Both the position numbers and the translations under genes were made by a program. 33,458 nucleotides of DNA, from NCBI GenBank assembly GCA_029940695.1, contig JAPYUP010000018.1:1-33458 (forward strand), written 5' to 3'. The notes beneath the pieces are model-generated. The model saw only the letters and a list, made by a program, of their open reading frames with translations, was not told where the DNA came from and made no database searches. The DNA comes from Candidatus Thalassarchaeaceae archaeon (GTDB taxonomy: Archaea > Thermoplasmatota > Poseidoniia > Poseidoniales > Thalassarchaeaceae). Shown piece by piece: positions 24,657 to 33,035 of the stretch (within the stretch, counting starts at the first letter, position 1; each line of letters begins with the position of its first letter).

Positions 24657-25373
24657 GTGCTGACCGACGAAGAACGACTCACTGTGGTGAATGTAGTCGC
24701 CTCCACACGCGTCGCGGAGGAACTCGACCTCCCGGACATAGCAATCCAGTTGAATTGCGAGTACGAACCAGAGCAGTTCCCGGGTGTGGTGTATAGGGTC
24801 GTCGAGCCAAAGCTCGCCATCCTGATGTTCCGCTCTGGCAGAGCGGTGTGCACAGGTGGAAAGAACGAGGACAACATCCACACAGGAATAGAGAGAATGA
24901 TCGGCGACCTCAGGGCTGCTGGCATAGAGACCTGGGAAGTGGAGGACGTCGACATAGAGGTCCAGAACATGGTCGCGACCTACTCACTGTTCTATCCAGA
25001 GGACTACGGGGCAGTAGCTAGGATGGATGACATCAACACCAAGGTAATCGATTCGAAGGGCGGTGGGATCCGTGCCGCAACCGACGAGGAGGTGAAAGGC
25101 GAGGATTCGAGGATTAGAGGTATCCTGAAGGGGGAGCCTCTAGCAGCGCTGCCCAGGAAGCTCAACCTCAACAATCTGACCTTCCATCTGCCTTTCGACA
25201 AGGTCGAGTACGAGCCTGAGCAATTCCCCGGTCTCATCTACAGACTCGACTATCCCAAAGTCGTCTGCCTCATCTTCGGCAGTGGCAAGATGGTCATTAC
25301 CGGGGCTAGGCACAAGGACGAGATTCTCGAAGCCGTCGAGCAGATTAAGGACGAGTTGGCTGATCTGCTTTAG
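24657..25373 (+). CDS. tbp: TATA-box-binding protein with ~55-residue insertion
   Basis: 238 residues from GTG at 24657, against about 180-190 in typical archaeal TBP. It nucleates transcription by bending TATA DNA and recruiting TFB. Two imperfect repeats are obvious: VNVVAST...YEPEQFPGVVYR (residues about 10-95) and VQNMVAT...YEPEQFPGLIYR (about 100-235). The DNA-kinking Phe pairs are kept (Phe41/Phe58 and Phe190/Phe207). The second repeat is split after VQNMVAT by residues about 109-165, a polar stretch containing DSKGGGIRAATDEEVKGEDSR, before LNLNNLTFHL resumes the fold. The insert is in frame and the flanks are intact, so this is an elaborated TBP rather than a pseudogene. Its promoter carries a symmetrical TATA element. 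Confidence 0.96.
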   Translation: MLTDEERLTVVNVVASTRVAEELDLPDIAIQLNCEYEPEQFPGVVYRVVEPKLAILMFRSGRAVCTGGKNEDNIHTGIERMIGDLRAAGIETWEVEDVDIEVQNMVATYSLFYPEDYGAVARMDDINTKVIDSKGGGIRAATDEEVKGEDSRIRGILKGEPLAALPRKLNLNNLTFHLPFDKVEYEPEQFPGLIYRLDYPKVVCLIFGSGKMVITGARHKDEILEAVEQIKDELADLL

Positions 25374-25421
25374 GATTAGTTAGAAACCAAGTTTCTTGAA
25401 CAGGCCGCCCTGCTGGTTTGC

Positions 25422-28400
25422 ATGCGCTCCAAGGGGCTCGTCGGATTCCTCGTCGCTCTGCTGCTTCTCCCCTTGGCCTCAGTCCTGTTGATTGAAGTCG
25501 GCCAAGGCGAGTCTTTTCTTGGCTCCGCGCGGGTCGCCGAAGCCTCAGTCAAGACGACGAGCGTCGTAGACGTGCCCGAATGGCGTATCAACGACAACTG
25601 GATGTACGATGGGTACCTAGACGTCGCCGACTTCGTCGCTTCGTCCGGCGTCAGCTCCACTGCCGAGACGCTGGAGGGCTCGCTGGAGGTCACGGTCATC
25701 GACATGTACCTAGTGGATATCGAAAACGACTCGACCCTAGTCTACGAGGTCGAGTCGATTGGGGAGTACGAGTCCGACGGCCCTGTCAGCATCGATGGCA
25801 CCAACGGCTGCCTCTACGTCGACATGGACACCACGGAGATCATTCGCGCCTCGGACCTCGCCACGCACACCCAGGAGGCCACCATCGACGTCTACTTCGA
25901 TCCAGTGTTCTTCGGAAGCTGCTCCTCTTGGCTGAGGCAGGAAATAGGCTTGCTCACGGTTCTGAACACCTATGCCCCTCCCCTCGAGGACTACGACTTC
26001 CCAATCAGCGTGGGCGAGTCATGGGGGATGGACTACGAGCAGGACATAGAGTTCAGCGGCACCAGCGACTACGTCCCCATCCCGAACGACACCAGCGACT
26101 CGAACACCACCAGCTGGGAGGTGGTCAGTCAGGGGAGCTCAGGGGTCTCCTACTCGGGCTGCTACCAGTCCTACAACATCACGAACTACAACAGCGATGG
26201 TGACGAAGTCGGCTACAATTGGTACTGCCCGGCGATCAGGGGGGACATCAAGAGCTCATACCTGCAGAGCTTCGGATTCACTGCAGTGCACGAACTGGTG
26301 TCCTACCAGCAGACACAGAGGAACACCGAGGTCTCAATCGATATCGAGTATCCCCTAGCGCCGGTTGACGTCGAGATCTCGGCGTGGATTAATGTCTCAA
26401 TCCAGGGCCAGCCGGTCAGCAACCAGGCCCTCCAGTTCAGGTACGAGGCGGAACAGATCGTGCACAACATCAACACCTCATCGAACGGATCCTACCACCT
26501 GACGTTCGACACCGGGCATTCCTCTGACGACTCCGTTGGAATCGGTGAGCTCGGCAGCCACGGCCTACTGGCTTGGATTCAAGACGACGATATCCTAGGA
26601 ACGCGGTCCCTGATCATCGATACCGACGTCCACGAGATTGACTTGGTCACCCGGTCAGAGGCGGTCACGGTGCAGCGCCATCGAGGCAACGGCACCCTTA
26701 CGCTCGATCCCAACGCCGGCTTCAATGCCATCATTGGGGACACGCTGACCTTCTCCGTACCAGTCCTCAATAGGGGGCTCATTTCTTCTCCCGCCTCCTC
26801 GCTGAGAATCAATGCGCCCGACGGCTCCGTGGTCAACGGCGACGTGCCCCCCCTAGCCAGTCTCGAGGAAGCCAGGGTCGAGATTAACTGGACCGTACCA
26901 GCATCGCAGTCCTTCGGTTACGTATACATCGATTTCGTTGCCGACCCCGAAGAGGAAATCAGCGAGGACGGAAACCGCTCGAACAACAACGGAGTCTTCG
27001 TGCTCTACGTCGGGGCCCTGCCGATGGCAAACCTCCTCGTGCTCTGGGAGACCCTCACTCTCGATGAAGTGTCCCTCGATGGCAGCGGTTCCCAAGACCC
27101 TGACGGGGGTACGCTGGAGTGCGAGTTCAGGGTCGAGCGGGCGAACGGCCAGATTGAGACGGCGCTGGAGGACGACTGCGTCTACGAATGGAGCTGGAAC
27201 GACGATGGCGAGTTCGCAGTCACGCTCGTGGTCTCGGACGGGGAGAACGACCACGCATCCACCTCCTCTTCTATCATAGTCCACAACCGACCGCCCGAGA
27301 TTATCTTGGGGGCGGACGAGGAGGGGGTCCAAGTGACCTCGCCCATCACCTTCAGAATCACCAACAGGAGCGACGCTGATACCCAGACCCCCTCCGCGCC
27401 GGTCGACATTCTGTGGGGCTCCGCTTGCAATGAGGGGCAGGTCGGCCTTGCGTGCACGGTAACGCCAATGGCCGAGGGGCAATACACGATTGAGGTCCTA
27501 GCTACCGATGATGACGGGGCAACCACTCAGGCCTCTCACACCGTTACCGTCAGCAACGCAGCTCCCCACGACCCCCAAGCAGAGGTATGGATGGGCCCGA
27601 ACAGGCTCGCTACTGACAGTCGCGGCGTTTACTTCGTGCAGGAGGGAGATTCCATAACCCTGTTGGGTCGGGCTGAAGACTCGAGCAACGACCTCGACTC
27701 CCTGCTTCACGTATGGAGGCCCGACGCGGAGAACCAGCCCGAACTCAACCACACTAGCTTCGGTATGACGAGCATCGCCAACCACAGCTACAACGCATCG
27801 GGCATGCAACTTGCAACCCTGCAGGTGTTCGACGACGACGGCGAGGGAACCGAGATGCTAATCGTTCCTATTCAAGTCGAGAACGTGCCCCCCTCCATCG
27901 CCCCCCTAGCCACGGTGCCTGAAGTCGAAGAGGACGAGCAGGTGGTGATTGACGTCGGAGTCACCGACACCGCGAACGACATGTCCAGCCTCGCTCAGTG
28001 CTTCGATTTACACCCTAACGACGATGCGGACTCCGACGGCGACTCGAGAAACGACTGCGATGTCTCTTCCCACCTCCTAGTGCACTCATGGCCTGACGCA
28101 TCCACTGCTCCTGACTTCATAGTCTTCCATGTGACTGACGACGACGGCGAGTCCGACTCGGTGGAAATTGCCATCGAGGTGATGAACGCCCCACCCACGG
28201 CAATGGCCTCTGCCAGCGTCGTAAACCCCACGGAGGGCGATAGTATCGTGCTTTCAGCCAATGGGACCGTGGACTCGGAGCTCGACCTCGAGAGCCTAGA
28301 GTTCCACTGGGACCTGGATGTCACAGTCGACTCGGACGGCGACGGTAACCCGGAGAACGATGTCGACATGCAGGGCCGATGGATCGAGTTCACCTACGAC

Positions 28401-28898
28401 TCCGGCGGCATGAAGCAGGTGAAGCTGACCGTGACCGACGATGACGGCGAGAGCCACTCCGTCACCATGGACATCGAGGTTGAGGAGGCCCCTTTCAGAT
28501 TGGGTGAGAGTATTCAGACGAACCTCCCATTACTCACCCTCATCATCATGGTGTTGGTGGGAATCGGCTACGCCATGCAGCGCTTACTCTCTATCGAGGA
28601 GGAATCCGGGGGGCTAACCTCGTCCAAGCCGCCGGTTGACGTTGATGCGGCCTTCGATCTCCCTGGGCCTGAGCCACTGCAGCAACCTGATGAGGCCATC
28701 GCGTCAGTCCCAGAACCTCCCAGCGAGCCAACTGCACAAGACATCCTTCCAGAGCTCGACGACGTGCTCGAGGAGCTTACCGGCCGCAGACCCGATCCCC
28801 CCAAGCCCGAGAGCGCGACCGAGGATCCGGTGAGCGAGCAGGGCCCGTTAAACGAGGCCCTAGACCAAGAGGACATCGAAGCACTCTTTGAGGAGTAG
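25422..28898 (+). CDS. Large surface protein with CARDB/PKD-like domains, C-terminal TM and cytoplasmic tail
   Basis: 1158 residues. A signal peptide (about 5-25) is followed by an N-terminal domain (about 50-320) opening with DVPEWRINDNWMY, akin to the lipoprotein at 3293-4243. A CARDB-like domain lies at about 430-535 (VPVLNRG, then EDGNRSNNNG). Four or five PKD-like repeats fill about 540-1010 (DGSGSQDPDGG, TDDDGE repeated). Two acidic loops of the DSDGDxxxxDxD type probably bind calcium. Sequons are frequent. A single helix at about 1028-1049 precedes a Pro/Glu-rich cytoplasmic tail of about 105 residues ending in LDQEDIEALFEE. It lies 48 nt after tbp and 14 nt before sepF. Role: probably a cell-envelope or adhesion protein; the tail could contact cytoplasmic machinery. 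Confidence 0.88.
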   Translation: MRSKGLVGFLVALLLLPLASVLLIEVGQGESFLGSARVAEASVKTTSVVDVPEWRINDNWMYDGYLDVADFVASSGVSSTAETLEGSLEVTVIDMYLVDIENDSTLVYEVESIGEYESDGPVSIDGTNGCLYVDMDTTEIIRASDLATHTQEATIDVYFDPVFFGSCSSWLRQEIGLLTVLNTYAPPLEDYDFPISVGESWGMDYEQDIEFSGTSDYVPIPNDTSDSNTTSWEVVSQGSSGVSYSGCYQSYNITNYNSDGDEVGYNWYCPAIRGDIKSSYLQSFGFTAVHELVSYQQTQRNTEVSIDIEYPLAPVDVEISAWINVSIQGQPVSNQALQFRYEAEQIVHNINTSSNGSYHLTFDTGHSSDDSVGIGELGSHGLLAWIQDDDILGTRSLIIDTDVHEIDLVTRSEAVTVQRHRGNGTLTLDPNAGFNAIIGDTLTFSVPVLNRGLISSPASSLRINAPDGSVVNGDVPPLASLEEARVEINWTVPASQSFGYVYIDFVADPEEEISEDGNRSNNNGVFVLYVGALPMANLLVLWETLTLDEVSLDGSGSQDPDGGTLECEFRVERANGQIETALEDDCVYEWSWNDDGEFAVTLVVSDGENDHASTSSSIIVHNRPPEIILGADEEGVQVTSPITFRITNRSDADTQTPSAPVDILWGSACNEGQVGLACTVTPMAEGQYTIEVLATDDDGATTQASHTVTVSNAAPHDPQAEVWMGPNRLATDSRGVYFVQEGDSITLLGRAEDSSNDLDSLLHVWRPDAENQPELNHTSFGMTSIANHSYNASGMQLATLQVFDDDGEGTEMLIVPIQVENVPPSIAPLATVPEVEEDEQVVIDVGVTDTANDMSSLAQCFDLHPNDDADSDGDSRNDCDVSSHLLVHSWPDASTAPDFIVFHVTDDDGESDSVEIAIEVMNAPPTAMASASVVNPTEGDSIVLSANGTVDSELDLESLEFHWDLDVTVDSDGDGNPENDVDMQGRWIEFTYDSGGMKQVKLTVTDDDGESHSVTMDIEVEEAPFRLGESIQTNLPLLTLIIMVLVGIGYAMQRLLSIEEESGGLTSSKPPVDVDAAFDLPGPEPLQQPDEAIASVPEPPSEPTAQDILPELDDVLEELTGRRPDPPKPESATEDPVSEQGPLNEALDQEDIEALFEE

Positions 28899-28912
28899 AC
28901 CTCGGGCGCGCC

Positions 28913-29392
28913 GTGGTCAATCTCTTCAGGCTGCTCGGTCTGCCCAACCCCAACGCCACTCCTAGGAGGAGAGGCGGTCACAGCAAAGTCACCGTCGATC
29001 CCGGCCCCAAGGCTGGCAACAAGTTCCACGATCTCGGGGACATTCGGTGGTCCGACCGCACTGAGAGGATGACACAGAAACCCCTCCGCAGGGTCATCTA
29101 CCTCCAGCCCGACGACCTACACAGACTGCCCCTCGACGGAGCCGAGCAGAACCTCGCGATGGGAGATATGATGATTGTCGACCTGACCTCTCTCAACCAC
29201 ATGCCCAGCCAGCAGTCAGTATGCGGCAGGAGGGTTCAGGATCTGGGCGATCGCACTGGATTGCCCGTGTTCGCCTTGAATGAGACGGACGCGCTGCTCA
29301 TGATCGCTGGGGCGAGGATGAGGGTCGACACGCACAAGCACAGGCTGGGCACGGCAGAATGGGGCCAGCTGCCCGAGTCGGCCGAGGCCTGA
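28913..29392 (+). CDS. sepF: SepF-like cell division protein
   Basis: 159 residues from GTG at 28913. The N-terminus MVNLFRLLGLP is an amphipathic membrane-targeting helix of the kind that anchors SepF. A basic linker of about 50 residues follows. The C-terminal domain (about 60-145) fits the SepF/DUF552 fold, with RVIYLQPDDL, DMMIVDLTSL and the TGLPVFALNETDALLMIAGARMRV end. In archaea SepF tethers FtsZ to the membrane at the division site. A single Cys is present. The gene is separated by only 14 nt from the large surface-protein gene, whose C-terminal tail is cytoplasmic. The two may work together. Confidence 0.88.
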   Translation: MVNLFRLLGLPNPNATPRRRGGHSKVTVDPGPKAGNKFHDLGDIRWSDRTERMTQKPLRRVIYLQPDDLHRLPLDGAEQNLAMGDMMIVDLTSLNHMPSQQSVCGRRVQDLGDRTGLPVFALNETDALLMIAGARMRVDTHKHRLGTAEWGQLPESAEA

Positions 29393-29393
29393 G

Positions 29394-29603
29394 CTAGTCC
29401 TCAGCGTCCTCGAGCCAAGAGTCGAGGTCGCCAGAAGCAACTTCTCTGACCGCGTGCTCGGTGAAGTCCCTATAGGCCACCCACCTAGCGATTTCCGCCT
29501 CGTCATCACCGCGCTGCTGCCTACGCTCAATCGAGGCGTTTGCGTAGGCCACGCAGCGATGCAGGAAGGACTCCACCAGCTTGCGGCGAGCGGGAGTGTC
29601 CAT
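29394..29603 (-). CDS. 69-aa acidic helical protein, unknown function
   Basis: 69 residues, mostly helical, with a basic-acidic mixture (IERRQQRGDDEAEIARWVAYRD) and an acidic end (DSWLEDAED). A strong GAGGTGA ribosome-binding site precedes the ATG by a few bases, and the gene begins 4 nt after the Bcp stop, so it is the last gene of the repair/peroxide operon. Its stop lies 1 nt from that of convergent sepF. No family recognised. Confidence 0.75.
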   Translation of the reverse strand: MDTPARRKLVESFLHRCVAYANASIERRQQRGDDEAEIARWVAYRDFTEHAVREVASGDLDSWLEDAED

Positions 29604-29607
29604 CTGA

Positions 29608-30087
29608 TCACCTCACCCCTAGAGATTCCACGAGCCCATCGACGTGACCCTTTGCTCTCACTCCGTATTCGACCCATTCGAGGGTTCCATCGCTGCTAAT
29701 CGCGAAGGTCGAGCGGAGGGTGCCCATGTACGTCTTGCCGTACATGCTCTTCTCTCTCCAGGTGCCATAAGCCTCGTGCAGATCAGCTCCCTCATCGACA
29801 ATCAACTCGAATGGCAGATCATGCTTGTCGATGAACTTCTGGTGTGATTCAGCGCTATCCGTGGATACGCCAATCACACGCCAACTGCTTCCTGAGAAAC
29901 GCCCGAAGCCGTCACGGAAGTCACAGGCCTGGGTCGTGCACCCGGGAGTGTCGTCTCGTGGGTAGAAGTACAAGATTACGCCTTCGCCGGAAGCAAGGAT
30001 TTCCGAGAGGCGGATTGTAGTGCCGTCAGTGATTCTCGCCTCGAAGTCGGGTGCGGCGTCACCCGCCGCCAACTCGGTTAGCGCCAT
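29608..30087 (-). CDS. bcp: Peroxiredoxin, Bcp/PrxQ type
   Basis: 159 residues, the family length. It reduces hydrogen peroxide and organic peroxides with electrons from thioredoxin- or glutaredoxin-like partners. The peroxidatic Cys is in DDTPGCTTQACDF, with the resolving Cys five residues later as in PrxQ. The conserved Arg-containing RSTFAISSDG follows near the C-terminus. GAGGG precedes the ATG. It lies 41 nt after the endonuclease III gene and 4 nt before the 69-aa gene, in an apparent oxidative-damage operon. The glutaredoxin at 3021 could be a reductant, but this is not shown. Confidence 0.95.
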   Translation of the reverse strand: MALTELAAGDAAPDFEARITDGTTIRLSEILASGEGVILYFYPRDDTPGCTTQACDFRDGFGRFSGSSWRVIGVSTDSAESHQKFIDKHDLPFELIVDEGADLHEAYGTWREKSMYGKTYMGTLRSTFAISSDGTLEWVEYGVRAKGHVDGLVESLGVR

Positions 30088-30128
30088 GCTCCCTCGTCAT
30101 GCCTTCCGCTCATCAAGGCTGGCATCGC

Positions 30129-30776
30129 TCAAGCCCCCATCTCCTCACGAATGCGCTTCTTGGTGGCAGCCCACGAGCATATCGGACACACCCTCAAATC
30201 GTGCCTCAAGGCTGGGCAGCGCTCACGACCGAAGTAGATGATTTGCAGGTGGCGGCGCACCCAAGTCCCCTTGGGAAACACCGCCTTGAGGTCGTGCTCG
30301 GTCTTCGCAACGTTGCGCCCGTCGGACAGGCCCCAGCGGGCTGCGAGCCTGTGAATGTGAGTGTCCACGGGGAACGCGGGTACACCGAAGCTCTGGGCCA
30401 TCACCACGCCCGCCGTCTTGTGCCCGACGCCGGCGAGCGACTCTAGGAAGTCCCAGTCCGGGCGCACGCCACCACCGTCCTCGAGGATCTGTTCGGCCAT
30501 ACGTCGGAGGTTGCGCGCCTTGGTCGGGGCGAGTCCGATTTCGTGGATGATGTCATGAATCTCGTCAACCTGCAGTGCCGCCATCTCTTCGGGTGAGCCT
30601 GCTGCCTCGAAGAGCCTCGGCGTGACCTCGTTGACCTTCTTGTCCGTTGTCTGGGCTGAGAGCATAACGGCCACGAGCAGGGTGTATGGGTCTGAGTGGG
30701 CGAGGGGTATAGGCGTCTCCGGATAGAGATCGTCTAGCTGGTGCCCGATATGCTCAGCCTTCTGGGCCCTACGCAA
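30129..30776 (-). CDS. nth: Endonuclease III (HhH-GPD DNA glycosylase/AP lyase)
   Basis: 215 residues from a TTG at 30776 preceded by GGAGG at good spacing and starting just after the upstream stop. It removes oxidised pyrimidines and cuts abasic sites. The helix-hairpin-helix LAGVGHKTAGVV carries the catalytic Lys120, and Asp138 is in PVDTHIHR. The C-terminal cluster region has Cys187, Cys197 and Cys200 only, with spacing C-x9-C-x2-C. Classical enzymes have C-x6-C-x2-C-x5-C. The 4Fe-4S cluster is therefore either bound differently or missing. The gene sits within the PolX-Nth-Bcp unit. Confidence 0.95.
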   Translation of the reverse strand: MRRAQKAEHIGHQLDDLYPETPIPLAHSDPYTLLVAVMLSAQTTDKKVNEVTPRLFEAAGSPEEMAALQVDEIHDIIHEIGLAPTKARNLRRMAEQILEDGGGVRPDWDFLESLAGVGHKTAGVVMAQSFGVPAFPVDTHIHRLAARWGLSDGRNVAKTEHDLKAVFPKGTWVRRHLQIIYFGRERCPALRHDLRVCPICSWAATKKRIREEMGA

Positions 30777-30778
30777 GA

Positions 30779-30985
30779 TCAGCCCTCCATCCCCACGTCA
30801 TTGTCCGGCCTCCATCCGAGGTAGAAGCCGGCTGCCACACATCCGAAGAAAGGGGCGTAGCACGCGAGATAGAGGCTGTTGTTCCATGTTTTGGGGCTGC
30901 CGCTCAGTACCCATCCGACGAGCGACAGCAGCACCCCAGGGAGAATAGCGAAGAGGGCGAACACCAACGCGCGGCCCACGCCCAT
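30779..30985 (-). CDS. 68-aa two-helix membrane protein, unknown function
   Basis: 68 residues with two membrane helices at about 6-28 and 38-58, the first containing LFAILPGVLLSLVGWVL and the second AGFYLGWRP at its end. A GAGGG lies about 6 nt before the ATG. The gene is 35 nt downstream of polX and its stop is next to the nth TTG start, so it is embedded in the repair operon. No family recognised; its presence among soluble repair genes is unexplained. Confidence 0.7.
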   Translation of the reverse strand: MGVGRALVFALFAILPGVLLSLVGWVLSGSPKTWNNSLYLACYAPFFGCVAAGFYLGWRPDNDVGMEG

Positions 30986-31020
30986 GCCAAGCCCTCAGGA
31001 AACACCGTGATGAAGGTTCG

Positions 31021-32955
31021 TCACAGCCCGAACAGGTCCTCCATCTCGGCGCCGCTCCTAGTGTTGAGCACGTCGGGGGCCTCGAGCCAGCCCTTGCGAG
31101 CAACCTGCGTGCCGAACCATACGTCCTGTAAACCATCCACGTCGTGTGCGTCCGGGTTGATGCAAACTGGCACTCCCTGCTGCTTGGCGAACCTGCACAG
31201 GCGCCAGTCGAGGTCTAGGCGGTAGGGCGAGGCGTTGATCTCTACCGCTTTCAGCTCACCCTCCGCGTTCAGCTCACCCATTCTGCGGAGCACCGCGTGC
31301 AGGTCCACTGGAAACCCCTCCCTACCCTGCAAGATTCTCCCTGTGGGGTGGCCGAGGATGGTGAACGTGGGATCCTCGACGGCGGCAATCAGAGCCTCCG
31401 TGTTCGCGATCTCATCACGGCCGCGCCAACTGCCGAGCGCGTGGACACTACCGACCACGTGCGAGAGCGAGGTACGGACCTCTTCGGGATAGTCCAGGCT
31501 ACCATCGACGAGGATGTCGCACTCCGAGCCGTGCAGTAGTCGGAAGTCAGTGCCCTCGTCAGACCATGCCTCGTTGAGCGACCGAATGACCTTCCCTTGA
31601 ACGGCCACCTCGGCGGAAGGCACGCCTATCTGACGTCCTCCTATGTTCAGGACCTCTGAGTGATCGGCTATCCCGAGGTACTCCCAGCCCAGGGCCATAG
31701 CGGCATCCGCCATCTCCGCGAGTGTCGCTGTCCCGTCGGAGGCGGTGGTGTGGTTGTGCAGCGCGCCTTTGAGGTCGCCGGGCTCGATCAACCTCGGAAG
31801 GCCACCGGACGCAGCAGCCTCAATCTCCCCCGTGTCTTCTCGGAGCTCGGGCGGCACGAAGTCCATACCGAGGTGACCGTAGATGTCGGACTCGTCGGTG
31901 CATGGCAGAGTATGTCGGGCCGCCTCCATACCGATGGTATCGCCAGCCTCTTCCTCGGGGAAGAGGCCGAACTCGTTGAGGCGCAAACCGCAGTCGATGG
32001 CGGCCCGGCGCATCCGAATGTTGTGCTCCTTGGAGCCTGTGAAGTACGCGAGCGTGAACGGGAAGGCGGCGAGCTCCACTATGCGGACTTGTGCATCGAT
32101 GGTGGCATCGCTGCTGCGCTCGACTAGCGCCTCGGAGAGCTGCGAGTCAACCGAGCCACCCCCGACCGAGCCACCTAACATCGAGGCCTCGAGGATGAGG
32201 CTGACCTTCGACTCGCCGTGCCCCTTGACCTCGGCGATGCCGGGAAGGGCGAGGATGGCATCTGTAATCGCATCATGGTCGCTGGGGTCCGCGCCCACGA
32301 CGATGTCGAGGTCCCCGATAGTCTCCCTGCGTCTGCGGGCGCTGCCAGCGAGCTGGGCCCTGCTCACCCCGTGAATCTGCGCAATTCGTTCCTCCAGAGC
32401 CTGCCCGTAGAGCAGGCCGACGTCCATCCTGCTGCGCCCTTGATAGCGGCGCAGGAGCTCGATGCCCTCGAGGTACTTCTGCTCGCTCTTCTTTCCGAAC
32501 CCCGACAGCGGTGCGACGTGCCCCTGCTGGCACGCGATCCCCAGCATCTTCACGGAGTCGATGCCGAGCTCATCGTAGAGCAACTTAACCCTCTTGGGGC
32601 CGAGGCCGGGGATACCTACCATCTCTATCAATCCAGGCGGAATCCTGCCATACAGGTCCTCTAGGCCGCCCCAAGTGCCCTCCAGTACCGCTTCCGAGAT
32701 CAGCCCCCCGATTCCCTTGCCGATTCCCTTGACCTCGGTGAGGCGCTCCTCGAGCACCACTGTCAGCAGGTCCTCCTCCAGCGATGCGAGGGCTCGACTG
32801 GCGTTCTGGTAGGCGATGACTCGGAAGCGGTTGGCGCCATCCAGCTCTAGTAGAACGCCGACCTGCTCGAGGACTGCGGCGATCTGAGACTTGGTGATGA
32901 ACTGGGGCCCTCTCGAGCGTGCCTTGGGGAGGGTCCATCCGGATACCTTGACCAT
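31021..32955 (-). CDS. polX: PolX family DNA polymerase with C-terminal PHP domain (atypical polymerase site)
   Basis: 644 residues, against about 570-580 for usual PolX. Order: 8-kDa domain (about 20-100) with a helix-hairpin-helix GIGKGIGG, a second HhH (IPGLGPKRV), palm domain with GSARRRRETIGDLDIVV (Asp215, Asp217) and YFTGSKEHN (304-312), then a PHP phosphoesterase from about 395. The PHP metal motifs are intact: His400/His402 in LHNHT, ADHSE, SECDI, GSVHAL, LGHPTGR and NPDAHD. The palm has an insert of about 30 residues (SMLGGSVGGGSVDSQLSE) before AQVRIVE. There Gln289 takes the place where family members normally have the third catalytic Asp (QVDLRVV). Nuclease activity is likely kept; polymerase activity is doubtful. 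First gene of the repair operon. Confidence 0.92.
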   Translation of the reverse strand: MVKVSGWTLPKARSRGPQFITKSQIAAVLEQVGVLLELDGANRFRVIAYQNASRALASLEEDLLTVVLEERLTEVKGIGKGIGGLISEAVLEGTWGGLEDLYGRIPPGLIEMVGIPGLGPKRVKLLYDELGIDSVKMLGIACQQGHVAPLSGFGKKSEQKYLEGIELLRRYQGRSRMDVGLLYGQALEERIAQIHGVSRAQLAGSARRRRETIGDLDIVVGADPSDHDAITDAILALPGIAEVKGHGESKVSLILEASMLGGSVGGGSVDSQLSEALVERSSDATIDAQVRIVELAAFPFTLAYFTGSKEHNIRMRRAAIDCGLRLNEFGLFPEEEAGDTIGMEAARHTLPCTDESDIYGHLGMDFVPPELREDTGEIEAAASGGLPRLIEPGDLKGALHNHTTASDGTATLAEMADAAMALGWEYLGIADHSEVLNIGGRQIGVPSAEVAVQGKVIRSLNEAWSDEGTDFRLLHGSECDILVDGSLDYPEEVRTSLSHVVGSVHALGSWRGRDEIANTEALIAAVEDPTFTILGHPTGRILQGREGFPVDLHAVLRRMGELNAEGELKAVEINASPYRLDLDWRLCRFAKQQGVPVCINPDAHDVDGLQDVWFGTQVARKGWLEAPDVLNTRSGAEMEDLFGL

Positions 32956-33035
32956 GGCGGGAACAAGCCGCTACCGGCCTTGACTCTTCCCTGCAATCAG
33001 ACGTCCTTGCTCATGTGATTTTGCCTGTGGGACAA

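Noticed and set aside
31660-32127. Plus-strand frames opposite polX
   Set aside because: Antisense to a strongly supported gene; composition reflects the opposite-strand codons.
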